A DNA stretch of 5,326 nucleotides from an uncultured Eubacteriales bacterium (GCA_902783795.1 CACZSO010000337.1:1-5326), one strand, 5' to 3'; numbered from the stretch's first letter, positions 1 through 5,326 are shown. Notes: generated by a model not told the origin, from the letters alone. Made by a program: numbers and translations.

Positions 1-117
1 GCCCAGGTGCCGAACATGTTCCGGGATACCACATTACGGGAACTGAGCCGGCAGTACATGGGACAGGTTTCTTATGAAGAACTGGAGGAAGTGAATGAAA
101 TACTGGAAGCCTTATAA
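1..117 (+). CDS. C-terminal end of an unidentified protein (5' part off the window)
   Basis: Frame 1 is open from the left edge and ends in two consecutive TAA codons (115-117 and 118-120), giving the last 38 residues. The peptide is hydrophilic with an acidic helical end (YEELEEVNEILEAL) and no membrane segment. Its last 23 bases overlap the start of the next gene, whose Shine-Dalgarno (GGAGG, 84-88) lies inside it, so it is almost certainly the upstream member of the same operon and translationally linked to it. I do not recognise the family from this fragment. In comparable operons a nucleotidyltransferase supplying a CDP-activated alcohol would be a natural partner for the next gene, but nothing in these 38 residues shows that. 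That the frame codes is well supported; the function is unknown. Confidence 0.7.
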   Translation, partial: AQVPNMFRDTTLRELSRQYMGQVSYEELEEVNEILEAL

Positions 118-1120
118 TAAATTGCAGGAAAAGGCTCCAAGGTTTGACAACTCTGCAGAAGATGTTAAAGCGTCCAGGAAATCCGAAGACACGGATGATC
201 CTGTAGACGTATGGGTTTTTGAACCCATTGCGATCCGGCTGACACATCTGTTTATCCGCGCAGGTATTTCAGCCAATGCGGTGACCTTCATGTCGCTTCT
301 TACAGGTGTCGGCGGCAGTATCCTGTTATATCCTCAAAACAGATGGATCAATCTGATGGGTATTCTCATCATTTCACTGGCGGCAGTCCTGGACTGCTGT
401 GATGGCCAGGTCGCGAGACTGACTAACACCAGCAGCCAGGTAGGACGAGTTCTGGACGGAACGGTGGATATCATTAAGTGTTTCGCGACTTATCTGGTCC
501 TCGGATTCAGGATGATGAATGAAACGATCCCCTTTACGGATACTGTATGGTCAGTTTATATATGGATCGTTATCCTTGTGACCATGCATTGCCATGCCAG
601 TCAGGCCAGGATGGCTGATTATTACAGAGGACTGCATCTTTTCTTCCTTCAGGGAAGCAGCCGTTCCACATTGGCAAGGTCTGAAGATCTGAAGAGAGAA
701 CTGAGATCTCTTCCGAAACACAGTCTGCTTTTTAAGAGGATATACCGTTTTCTGTACCTGGTATATACGAAAGCCCAGGAGTTATTGACCCCGAAGGCCC
801 AAATCCTTCTGGATGCAGTGGAAAAAGAGAAGGGACCTGTGGCAGCAAAGACTTCTGAAGCTTATGTTTCCAGGAGCCGGCAGTATATACAGCTGACAAA
901 TACACTTACGTACTATATCAGGGCTTATGGCCTTTTTGTCCTGCTGATGCTGGGGATCCATGCTTTCTATTATCCTTTCGTCATCATCGTTCTGGAGGCA
1001 GTCAAATACTATATGATCACTAAATATGAAAGGATCGCAAAAGACCTTTATAAACAGTTCTTTTCTGGATCTGATCCCGAAGATCAGAATGGGAGAAAAG
1101 CGGATAGGAAAGTTCTATGA
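95..1120 (+). CDS. CDP-alcohol phosphatidyltransferase family membrane protein
   Basis: This is an integral membrane enzyme expected to transfer a phospho-alcohol group from a CDP-alcohol to a hydroxyl acceptor, releasing CMP, at the cytoplasmic membrane. The signature D-x2-D-G-x2-A-R-x8-G-x3-D-x3-D is complete: D100, D103, G104, A107, R108, G117, D121 and D125. In this family the four aspartates bind two metal ions and provide the catalytic base. A hydrophilic N-terminus of about 45 residues precedes a segment (about 46-62, ending AGISANAV) typical of the start of the domain. Hydrophobic segments follow near 62-79, 87-100, 126-140, 151-165 and 275-305. A charged stretch at about 190-265 interrupts the membrane core and makes the 341-residue protein longer than the roughly 200 residues of simple phosphatidylglycerophosphate or phosphatidylserine synthases. 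The ATG at 95 is set by GGAGG at 84-88, six bases upstream. The stop overlaps the next start by ATGA. The alcohol and acceptor cannot be deduced; a phospholipid or an inositol-phosphate-type product are both possible. Confidence 0.9.
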   Translation: MKYWKPYNKLQEKAPRFDNSAEDVKASRKSEDTDDPVDVWVFEPIAIRLTHLFIRAGISANAVTFMSLLTGVGGSILLYPQNRWINLMGILIISLAAVLDCCDGQVARLTNTSSQVGRVLDGTVDIIKCFATYLVLGFRMMNETIPFTDTVWSVYIWIVILVTMHCHASQARMADYYRGLHLFFLQGSSRSTLARSEDLKRELRSLPKHSLLFKRIYRFLYLVYTKAQELLTPKAQILLDAVEKEKGPVAAKTSEAYVSRSRQYIQLTNTLTYYIRAYGLFVLLMLGIHAFYYPFVIIVLEAVKYYMITKYERIAKDLYKQFFSGSDPEDQNGRKADRKVL

Positions 1121-2139
1121 AAAAACACTATAAAGCTATTTTCTTCCTGTTAGGTACGGCAGGCATCGTCTGGCTGGGCATAAAGGCTAACCCGGATAAA
1201 CTTCACTGGCGGGAACTTCTTACGCCCAGACTTCCTTTACTGGTCATAGGATTGCTGGGCCTTTGGGCGGTCATCTATGCTGTTCATACGGAAGCGTTCA
1301 GACTGGTTCTGGGTGAGGCAGGTTCAAAGGTAAGCCGCGCTGCCTTATACAAATTATGTGTGACCGGGTTCGCCCTGAACAATGTAACACCTGCGGGTCT
1401 GGTAGGGGGTGAACCGTATCGTATCCTTGAACTTAAAAAATACATGGCTACAGAGGAAGCTATGTCTTCAACCATCAGCTTCAGTCTCATGTATGTCATG
1501 GGTCATATACTTTTATGGCTCACCGGAACTGTATTGTACTTCTTAATGGGGTGTCCCGGAGAGATCTATATAACGGTCCTTCTGTCTGTTTCGGCAGCGG
1601 TCCTTTTGGGGATATGTATTTACTTTTTTACCTTCCGGCACAGGACATTGGTGACCCCCGCCTTCCGTTTCTTTTCCAGACTGCCGCTGATCGGGAAAAA
1701 GGCGGCTGAAAAAGCTCAGAAAAACGCAGCATTATATGCAGACATTGACCGATGCTACGCAGAGTTTTATGAAGATAAGAAAAAGGTGATCAGGGTCATC
1801 CTGCTGGAATATGGCGCCAGAGTGCTGGAAAGCATGGAATATTTCCTCATATTCATATATCTGGGCGTTAATGTACGCATCAGCGGCGCTGTCCTGATCC
1901 TCAGCCTGGCTTCTCTTATCGGAAATCTTCTGTTTATGGTGCCTATGCAGGCAGGGACCAGGGAAGGCGGTATGGCTATTGCCCTGGATATTCTGAATAT
2001 TGATTCAGGCCTAGGCCTGATGGGAGGACTCATATATCGTGTCAGGGATCTGATCTGCACGACCGCAGGCATCCTGCTGATCCTGTCGGGAAAGAAAAAC
2101 AGTAAAAATGCGGAGGCATTCCGGAAAAAATCTTCCTAA
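1117..2139 (+). CDS. Flippase-like membrane protein, lysylphosphatidylglycerol synthase transmembrane family
   Basis: A 340-residue polytopic membrane protein resembling the N-terminal flippase half of MprF (LPG_synthase_TM / UPF0104), without the C-terminal aminoacyl-transferase domain that makes lysyl-phosphatidylglycerol. Hydrophobic segments lie near 7-22, 39-56, 81-95, 118-145, 150-172, 225-250, 254-277 and 312-324. Conserved-looking family motifs are NNVTPAGLVGGEPYR at 88-102, with the usual small residues then G-x-x-x-R, and VPMQAGTREGG at 275-285, resembling the second conserved PxxGGxREG loop. A YRVRD motif follows at 307-311. MprF-like proteins of this type move or bind charged lipids in the cytoplasmic membrane; the substrate here is unknown. 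The start is fixed by the ATGA overlap with the phosphatidyltransferase and by AGGAA at 1106-1110, so the two proteins are translationally coupled. The inference is that this protein handles the lipid product of its neighbour. The family call is strong; the flippase activity is inferred. Confidence 0.85.
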   Translation: MKKHYKAIFFLLGTAGIVWLGIKANPDKLHWRELLTPRLPLLVIGLLGLWAVIYAVHTEAFRLVLGEAGSKVSRAALYKLCVTGFALNNVTPAGLVGGEPYRILELKKYMATEEAMSSTISFSLMYVMGHILLWLTGTVLYFLMGCPGEIYITVLLSVSAAVLLGICIYFFTFRHRTLVTPAFRFFSRLPLIGKKAAEKAQKNAALYADIDRCYAEFYEDKKKVIRVILLEYGARVLESMEYFLIFIYLGVNVRISGAVLILSLASLIGNLLFMVPMQAGTREGGMAIALDILNIDSGLGLMGGLIYRVRDLICTTAGILLILSGKKNSKNAEAFRKKSS

Positions 2140-2152
2140 AATCCATTCGATA

Positions 2153-2161
2153 TGCTATGAT
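2153..2161 (+). promoter_or_regulatory. Candidate extended -10 promoter for the first esterase gene
   Basis: TGCTATGAT matches an extended -10 element (TGn followed by TATGAT, one change from TATAAT). The -35 position 17 bases upstream (TTCCTA, 2133-2138) is poor, which is tolerable for an extended -10 site. It lies just after the flippase stop codon and about 62 bases before the esterase start, the right place for a new transcription unit. No terminator is visible between the two units, so read-through from the lipid operon is also possible. Just downstream, a weak 5-bp hairpin (GCTGT 2172-2176 / ACAGC 2182-2186) would sit in the leader. Confidence 0.4.
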
Positions 2162-2222
2162 ATGGATAACAGCTGTGTTAAACAGCATGAAGTAAAAAAG
2201 AATTTTAGAAAAGGAGTAGGTT

Positions 2223-3077
2223 ATGGCATTAATTCATTTTGAGTTTGAGTCCCAGTTCACCGGCCACAATGAGGATGTTTACATTATCATGCCGGATAAG
2301 AAGAGAAACCAGACACCGGAAGAATTCTATGGAAACGGTAAGAAATATCCGGTCCTCTGGCTCCTGCACGGCACCTTTGGCGGCTACAGCGACTGGATCC
2401 GCAAATCCAACATCGAGACTTATGCCTGCGAGCATGACTGCATCGTGGTGATGATGGGCGTGGGCAATGCGGATTATGAGTCCTGGCCGGCTTTTACCTT
2501 AGGCTATGACGCCACAAGATATGTGACAGAAGAGCTGATGCCCTTAGTCTACAACTGGCTTCCTGCCTCAAATAAGAGAGAGGATAATTTTATTTCCGGC
2601 CTTTCCATGGGCGGCGGCGGAACCATGAAATTCGCCTTAAACTTCCCTGAGAAATTCGCGGCAGCAGCCGTCCTTTCTTCCTGCCCCCGGAACCTGGATG
2701 CGCAGAAAGAACAGTTAGAGGAGCTCTGGAATAAGAAACCTTCGGAACTTCCGGGCATGTCTATCCGTCAGTATAATCAGATGCACAGGTATGATTCCGT
2801 GGATGAATACCTGAACTCCATCTCCAACACCTGGCGGAAACTGGATGAACAGGTAGCAGCCGGCACGGATCTGCCCCGGTTCATGTTCGCTATCGGCACG
2901 GAAGACGGCGGCTATGAGAACATGCAGAAATTCCTGAAACACGCTGATGAGATCGGCCTTCCCTATGAGTATCATGAAGGACCCGGCCGTCATGAGTGGC
3001 GTGTGTGGGAGCGTGACATCCAGATCGCCTTCAAGTTCTTCGGCTTTGGTGATGAAGAGCAGGGCAATATTTTCTAA
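2223..3077 (+). CDS. Alpha/beta hydrolase, esterase D / tributyrin esterase-like
   Basis: A 284-residue serine hydrolase of the esterase (PF00756-type) family. The nucleophile is in GLSMGG (Ser128). The probable acid is Asp228 in GTEDGG and the probable base is His257 in GPGRHEW. LLHG at 47-50 gives the oxyanion-hole loop before the first alpha/beta unit. Such enzymes cleave short-chain esters (S-formylglutathione, tributyrin, acetyl or feruloyl esters on sugars); the natural substrate cannot be told from sequence. There is no signal peptide or membrane anchor, so it should act in the cytoplasm. The ATG at 2223 follows AAGGAG at 2211-2216 with six bases between. A homologous but diverged gene follows after 85 bases. 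Codons lean to C-ending forms (GGC, ATC, TTC), more so than in the lipid operon upstream, which suggests good expression. Family assignment is secure; the specific activity is not. Confidence 0.9.
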   Translation: MALIHFEFESQFTGHNEDVYIIMPDKKRNQTPEEFYGNGKKYPVLWLLHGTFGGYSDWIRKSNIETYACEHDCIVVMMGVGNADYESWPAFTLGYDATRYVTEELMPLVYNWLPASNKREDNFISGLSMGGGGTMKFALNFPEKFAAAAVLSSCPRNLDAQKEQLEELWNKKPSELPGMSIRQYNQMHRYDSVDEYLNSISNTWRKLDEQVAAGTDLPRFMFAIGTEDGGYENMQKFLKHADEIGLPYEYHEGPGRHEWRVWERDIQIAFKFFGFGDEEQGNIF

Positions 3078-3100
3078 AACTTTGCGATCTTAGTTAAACA

Positions 3101-3134
3101 GCGGCCGGACCCTGGGATATGGAGTGCCGGCCGC
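3101..3134 (+). repeat. GC-rich inverted repeat (hairpin) between the two esterase genes
   Basis: GCGGCCGG (3101-3108) and CCGGCCGC (3127-3134) are perfect complements, giving an 8-bp all-GC stem around an 18-base loop. No T-run follows on the plus strand (ATAAAAAT comes next), so it is not a standard terminator. Between two co-oriented related genes it could be a weak or partial terminator, a block to 3' exonucleases that stabilises the upstream message, or a processing site. The stem is directly visible; the role is inferred. Confidence 0.6.
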
Positions 3135-3145
3135 ATAAAAATATT

Positions 3146-3160
3146 ACAGGAGGTACCTGT
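3146..3160 (+). promoter_or_regulatory. Inverted repeat enclosing the Shine-Dalgarno of the second esterase
   Basis: ACAGG (3146-3150) and CCTGT (3156-3160) are complementary and flank AGGTA, so the strong AGGAGG ribosome binding site (3148-3153) is half in the stem and half in the loop. The ATG at 3163 is two bases past the repeat. Folding would partly mask the ribosome binding site; with a 5-bp stem the effect may be mild. It decides the start of the downstream gene, because no other Shine-Dalgarno is nearby. Confidence 0.5.
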
Positions 3161-3162
3161 CT

Positions 3163-4011
3163 ATGGCATTTTTAACTGTTAACTTTATTTCCAAGAGTCT
3201 CATGAGGACAGTCCCGGTCAATGTGATCCTGCCCGCGGATAAGATGGTCTTTCCCGGCATGCCTGAACCGGAAGACAAGCCTTTTAAACTGATGATCCTG
3301 CTGCATGGCATCCTGGGCAACTATACGGATTGGGTGAATGGCACTCGGATCCAGCGGTTGGCGGAAGCCAAGAATCTCTGCGTGGTCATGCCTTCCGGCG
3401 ACAACGCCTTCTACCTGGATTTCCCCCAGGCCGGCAACTACTACGGTAAGTTCATCGGTGAAGAGCTTCCGGCCATGATGCGGAAGATGTTCAAGATCTC
3501 CGATAAGAGAGAGGACTGCTTCATCGCGGGGCTTTCCATGGGCGGCTTCGGCGCCATGAGAAACGGCCTGAAATACGCGGACACCTTTGGTGCCATCGCC
3601 ACATTATCCGGCGCTTTTATCCTGCGTGAGCCGGATCCGGATAAGGAAGATGAAGAGATCGGCCGCATGGGCCTGGAGACTTACTGCTTCGGTACCATGA
3701 AGGAAGGCTGGTTCTCAGACAAGAACCCGCAGTTTATCGCGAAGGAACTGTATGAAAAGAAAGCCGCCGGCGAAGCGGTGAACTTCCCGAAGATCTATAT
3801 GTGCTGCGGCACGGAAGACGGCCTGATCAGCGCCAACTATACGGTCCGTGACGACCTGATCTCCAAGGGCTTCGACGTGACCTGGGAGCAGGGCCCCGGC
3901 GGACATGAGTGGAACTTCTGGGATACCTACATTGAGAAGATCCTGAACTGGCTGCCTCTGGATGATGATAAGGCAGGCATTAATTCCGGCAATGTAGGAC
4001 GGCCCGAATAA
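3163..4011 (+). CDS. Alpha/beta hydrolase, esterase D / tributyrin esterase-like (second copy)
   Basis: A 282-residue serine hydrolase of the same family as the preceding gene. The triad is visible as Ser125 in GLSMGG, Asp219 in GTEDG and His248 in GPGGHEW, with the oxyanion-loop LLHG at 46-49. The two proteins share the block KRED-x-FI-x-GLSMGG and the same order of motifs, but the rest differs widely, including the 150-200 region that usually forms the lid or substrate pocket. They are therefore old paralogues or independently gained relatives, not a fresh duplication. No signal peptide is present. The C-terminus after about residue 266 is hydrophilic and probably disordered. Start ATG 3163 follows AGGAGG (3148-3153). 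The gene ends with tandem stops TAA-TGA (4009-4014), followed by a strong terminator. Different substrate ranges for the two enzymes are inferred, not shown. Confidence 0.9.
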   Translation: MAFLTVNFISKSLMRTVPVNVILPADKMVFPGMPEPEDKPFKLMILLHGILGNYTDWVNGTRIQRLAEAKNLCVVMPSGDNAFYLDFPQAGNYYGKFIGEELPAMMRKMFKISDKREDCFIAGLSMGGFGAMRNGLKYADTFGAIATLSGAFILREPDPDKEDEEIGRMGLETYCFGTMKEGWFSDKNPQFIAKELYEKKAAGEAVNFPKIYMCCGTEDGLISANYTVRDDLISKGFDVTWEQGPGGHEWNFWDTYIEKILNWLPLDDDKAGINSGNVGRPE

Positions 4012-4069
4012 TGACCCACAGATCCTCGCCGCTAAGTGAGTCTTAAAGGGGAGGAGAATAAGAAAAAGC

Positions 4070-4117
4070 AGTGGAGCTTTTAAGACCTTTTGCGGGTCTT
4101 AAAAGCTCCACTTTTTT
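4070..4117 (+). terminator. Strong intrinsic terminator after the esterase pair, possibly bidirectional
   Basis: An 18-bp perfect stem (4070-4087 paired with 4095-4112) closes a 7-base loop (TTTTGCG) and runs into T6 at 4112-4117. It lies 58 bases after the second esterase stop codon. On the opposite strand the stem is followed by the complement of A5 (4063-4067), so it may also stop transcripts coming leftward from the transposase. Confidence 0.9.
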
Positions 4118-4118
4118 A

Positions 4119-4157
4119 TGATCACAGAATTTTGCAGTAGTCAACAAAAAATGGACA
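4119..4157. repeat. Inferred terminal sequence of the insertion sequence
   Basis: An AT-rich stretch begins with TG directly after the terminator T-run and contains AGTCAACAAAAAATGGACAC (4138-4157). IS3-family ends commonly open with TG and contain GTCAAC- and GGACA-like words. The partner repeat is outside the window, so this rests on resemblance and position only. Confidence 0.35.
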
Positions 4158-4398
4158 CGATTTTCACTTTTTGGGACTCGCAGGAGATGTAGTTTAGTCA
4201 CTCCCTGCCGCCACCCTTGACATCGCTCCGAGAATCGCTGGACAGGTCGTGCCGATGGCGATGAACTCATGAGCAGATCTCCCGTTTTCTGTTGCCGTCG
4301 CAATCAACAGTGTAGCAATTCTCTCCGGCTGGATGTCAAGGGCAAGCCGCCTCCGGCGGTGGCTGGTTACTGCCTCTGGCTCCGAATCTTTGAGCAGA
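4158..4398 (-). other. Non-coding 3' tail of the insertion sequence with potential RNA structure
   Basis: This 241-base stretch has no convincing gene. It contains a large imperfect inverted repeat: 11 bp exact (CCCTTGACATC 4214-4224 with GATGTCAAGGG 4332-4342), a short internal loop, then 10 more pairs (4230-4239 with 4314-4323). The single mismatch in the 10-pair helix becomes a G-U pair if the minus strand is the RNA. Inside are a smaller stem (CTGTTG 4289-4294 / CAACAG 4305-4310) and an 8-base palindrome (CTCATGAG 4266-4273). Nearer orfB is a GC-rich hairpin (CCGCC 4347-4351 / GGCGG 4355-4359). The word TGAGCAGATC occurs at 4270-4279 and again at 4391-4400. Such a tail is long for an IS3 element. 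Its function is unknown. Confidence 0.5.
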
Positions 4399-5253
4399 TC
4401 ACGTGCCGGCGGTAATGCTTTCACGATACTGTTTGGGTGTCAGATAGCCCAGTGAGTATGCGGGACGCTGTTCGTTGAAAAAGACGATGTAGTCATCGAT
4501 TTCTTCCTTAACGGATTTCTCTCCGGTTACATGGAGATCTGTAAACAACTCCGCCTTGATCCATCCGTTGATTGCTTCCATCGCAGCATTGTCCGTCGGT
4601 GTCCCTGCTCTCGACATGGATCGCGTGATCCCATACATGGGCAACAGATCGTTGTAGGCTTTGGAAGTGTAGACAGTCCCCTGGTCTGAATGAAGAACCA
4701 TTTGAAGTTCCGGATTCTTCTTCCGGATTTCAATGACATCTTCAAGACCGCTGATATACGTCATCCGGTCTCCGCGTTTTGCTGACAGGGCATGACTGAC
4801 GATCTCATCATTCCAAAGATCCATATACAGCGTCAGCTCGTAGTAAACACCTTTCACGTAGAATGCCGTCATGTCGCTGACAATGCACTGGTATGGGCCG
4901 TCGATCTGCATCTCTGAAAGGAGAAGATTGGGAAATACTCTCGCCGGGTTGCCTGCCTTTTTGTACTTGTAATGCCTGGATCTGCTCTTGATTCCCGCGG
5001 CTTTACAGCATTTATGGGCATACGGGTCCGACATCACTTGCCCTGTATCCAGTCGGATCTTCGCATTCAGCCACCGGTATCCATGTGAGGGATATTTCAT
5101 GTGGTATTCCCGGAACAGAATGATGTTGTTCACAAGCTTCTTTTCCCGAGCCGACGGGTTGGACAGATGCTTCTTCCAGTTATAGAAGCTGCTTCTCTGT
5201 ATCCCCATGGCCTCGCAGAGAAGCTTCACCGGGAACTCCCCGGACAGTTCCAT
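4399..5253 (-). CDS. IS3-family transposase OrfB (DDE integrase-type recombinase)
   Basis: This is the catalytic part of the transposase, which cuts and joins the element's ends. Counting from the ATG at 5253, residues 1-35 form a helix-turn-helix-like head (LLCEAMGIQRSSFYNWKK). Residues about 40-100 form the HTH_21-type linker (YPSHGYRWLNAKI). The retroviral-integrase fold follows with D127 (VSDMTAFY), D190 (LHSDQGTVYTS) and E226 (DNAAMEAING). The 35 residues between the last two give the canonical DD(35)E. The C-terminus has the family's FNEQRPAYSLGYLTPKQY ending, so the gene looks intact and possibly active. The ATG has no good ribosome binding site. The same frame stays open to the window edge at 5326 and its upstream residues (RQQEYQVI) look like normal OrfB sequence, so the active protein is probably an OrfAB fusion made by -1 frameshifting. 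No defect is seen. Confidence 0.93.
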   Translation of the reverse strand: MELSGEFPVKLLCEAMGIQRSSFYNWKKHLSNPSAREKKLVNNIILFREYHMKYPSHGYRWLNAKIRLDTGQVMSDPYAHKCCKAAGIKSRSRHYKYKKAGNPARVFPNLLLSEMQIDGPYQCIVSDMTAFYVKGVYYELTLYMDLWNDEIVSHALSAKRGDRMTYISGLEDVIEIRKKNPELQMVLHSDQGTVYTSKAYNDLLPMYGITRSMSRAGTPTDNAAMEAINGWIKAELFTDLHVTGEKSVKEEIDDYIVFFNEQRPAYSLGYLTPKQYRESITAGT

Positions 5254-5255
5254 GA

Positions 5256-5326
5256 TTACCTGGTATTCTTGCTGTCGTATATGATTACCGAACCATCCCC
5301 TTTCACCTCGTAGCCTTTTTTTAACC
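5256..5326 (-). CDS. C-terminal end of IS3-family OrfA (rest off the window)
   Basis: On the minus strand the frame one base offset from orfB reads TTA AAA AAA GGC from 5324 and stops at TAA (5258-5256), just before the orfB ATG at 5253. This gives 22 residues (LKKGYEVKGDGSVIIYDSKN then TR). OrfA of this family is the short DNA-binding partner that recognises the ends and moderates transposition. Only the tail is in view, so the identification depends on the IS3 layout and on the frameshift run rather than on a recognisable domain. Confidence 0.55.
   Translation of the reverse strand, partial: LKKGYEVKGDGSVIIYDSKNTR
5316..5322 (-). promoter_or_regulatory. A7 slippery run for programmed -1 frameshifting between orfA and orfB
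   Basis: Seven adenines on the minus strand sit in the orfA frame as A AAA AAA (after TT, before GGC), the standard X-XXY-YYZ form. A -1 slip there moves the ribosome from orfA exactly into the frame of orfB, which is open from this point through to its stop at 4399. A7 and A6G runs are the common frameshift signals in IS3 elements. Confidence 0.65.

Larger units (their letters stand above)
4119..5326 (-). mobile_element. IS3-family insertion sequence (partial; 5' end beyond the window)
   Basis: The minus strand carries the end of orfA, a slippery A7 run and a complete orfB transposase, the classic two-frame layout of IS3-family elements. The 3' boundary is inferred. The plus-strand text TGATCACAGAATTTTG at 4119 starts with the TG usual for IS3 ends, and an AT-rich segment ending in TGGACAC follows (about 4140-4157), resembling IS3 terminal sequences as I recall them. 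The opposite end and any target duplication lie off the window, so the terminal repeats cannot be compared. Between orfB and the inferred end is a long non-coding tail of about 280 bp. If the true end is nearer 4399, the tail would be host or older mobile DNA instead. Confidence 0.8.

Noticed and set aside
1284..1499. Minus-strand open frames opposite the flippase and esterase genes (for example 1284-1499, 1767-2072, 2715-2993)
   Set aside because: They lie fully inside well-supported plus-strand genes, have no family signature, and are expected by-products of codon bias.
4071..4121. Short GTG-started frame within the terminator, downstream of a GGGGAGGAG sequence (4048-4056)
   Set aside because: The purine-rich site is about 14 bases from the GTG, too far for good initiation, and the 16 codons coincide exactly with the terminator stem and T-run.
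4043..4303. Minus-strand 86-codon open frame through the terminator and IS tail
   Set aside because: It runs through the terminator stem and across the inferred IS boundary, and has no Shine-Dalgarno; judged to be a chance frame.
4225..4417. Possible diverged 39-base direct repeat (4225-4263 against 4379-4417)
   Set aside because: Ungapped comparison gives about 23 of 39 matches, clustered in two 7-base blocks. This is too weak to call a duplication, although the exact TGAGCAGATC repeat nearby is noted with the tail.
4194..4424. Minus-strand 76-codon open frame overlapping the end of the transposase
   Set aside because: It starts inside orfB in another frame without a ribosome binding site, covers the inverted-repeat arms, and matches no family I recognise. 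The repeat structure explains the region at least as well. A search showing this peptide conserved with synonymous changes would revive it.
5251..5253. ATG at 5253 as the true functional start of the transposase
   Set aside because: It is kept as the annotated coordinate, but it lacks a clear ribosome binding site and the frame continues upstream with OrfB-like residues, so expression by frameshifting from orfA is more likely.

Overview
The window looks like the chromosome of a low- to mid-GC Gram-positive bacterium, most likely a clostridial Firmicute of gut or rumen type. This rests on strong GGAGG-type ribosome binding sites, short or overlapping gene junctions, U-tract terminators and the gene families present. 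Finer taxonomy cannot be read from the sequence alone.

Layout. Bases 1-2139 carry the end of a tightly packed plus-strand operon: the last 38 codons of an unidentified gene, a CDP-alcohol phosphatidyltransferase with a complete catalytic signature, and a flippase-like membrane protein of the lysylphosphatidylglycerol-synthase transmembrane family. All three genes overlap. The likely theme is making a polar lipid (or another CDP-alcohol-derived product) and moving it across or handling it in the membrane; the substrate is not evident. Bases 2140-2222 hold a candidate extended -10 promoter and a strong ribosome binding site.

Bases 2223-4011 hold two diverged, tandem alpha/beta hydrolases of the esterase D / tributyrin-esterase type. 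Each has an intact Ser-Asp-His triad and neither has a signal peptide. The 85-base gap between them contains a GC-rich hairpin and an inverted repeat around the second gene's Shine-Dalgarno. The pair ends at a strong 18-bp-stem intrinsic terminator (4070-4117), which could also work on the opposite strand.

From about 4119 to the right edge lies part of an IS3-family insertion sequence on the minus strand. It comprises the C-terminal end of orfA, an A7 slippery run of the kind used for programmed -1 frameshifting, a full-length orfB transposase with DD(35)E residues, and an unusually long (about 280 bp) 3' tail with a large imperfect inverted repeat that could fold as RNA. One IS end is outside the window; the end near 4119 is inferred.

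No CRISPR array, tRNA or rRNA was seen. No clear-cut undescribed system is present. The most unusual items are the structured tail of the insertion sequence, the coupled phosphatidyltransferase/flippase pair, and the control elements around the second esterase.
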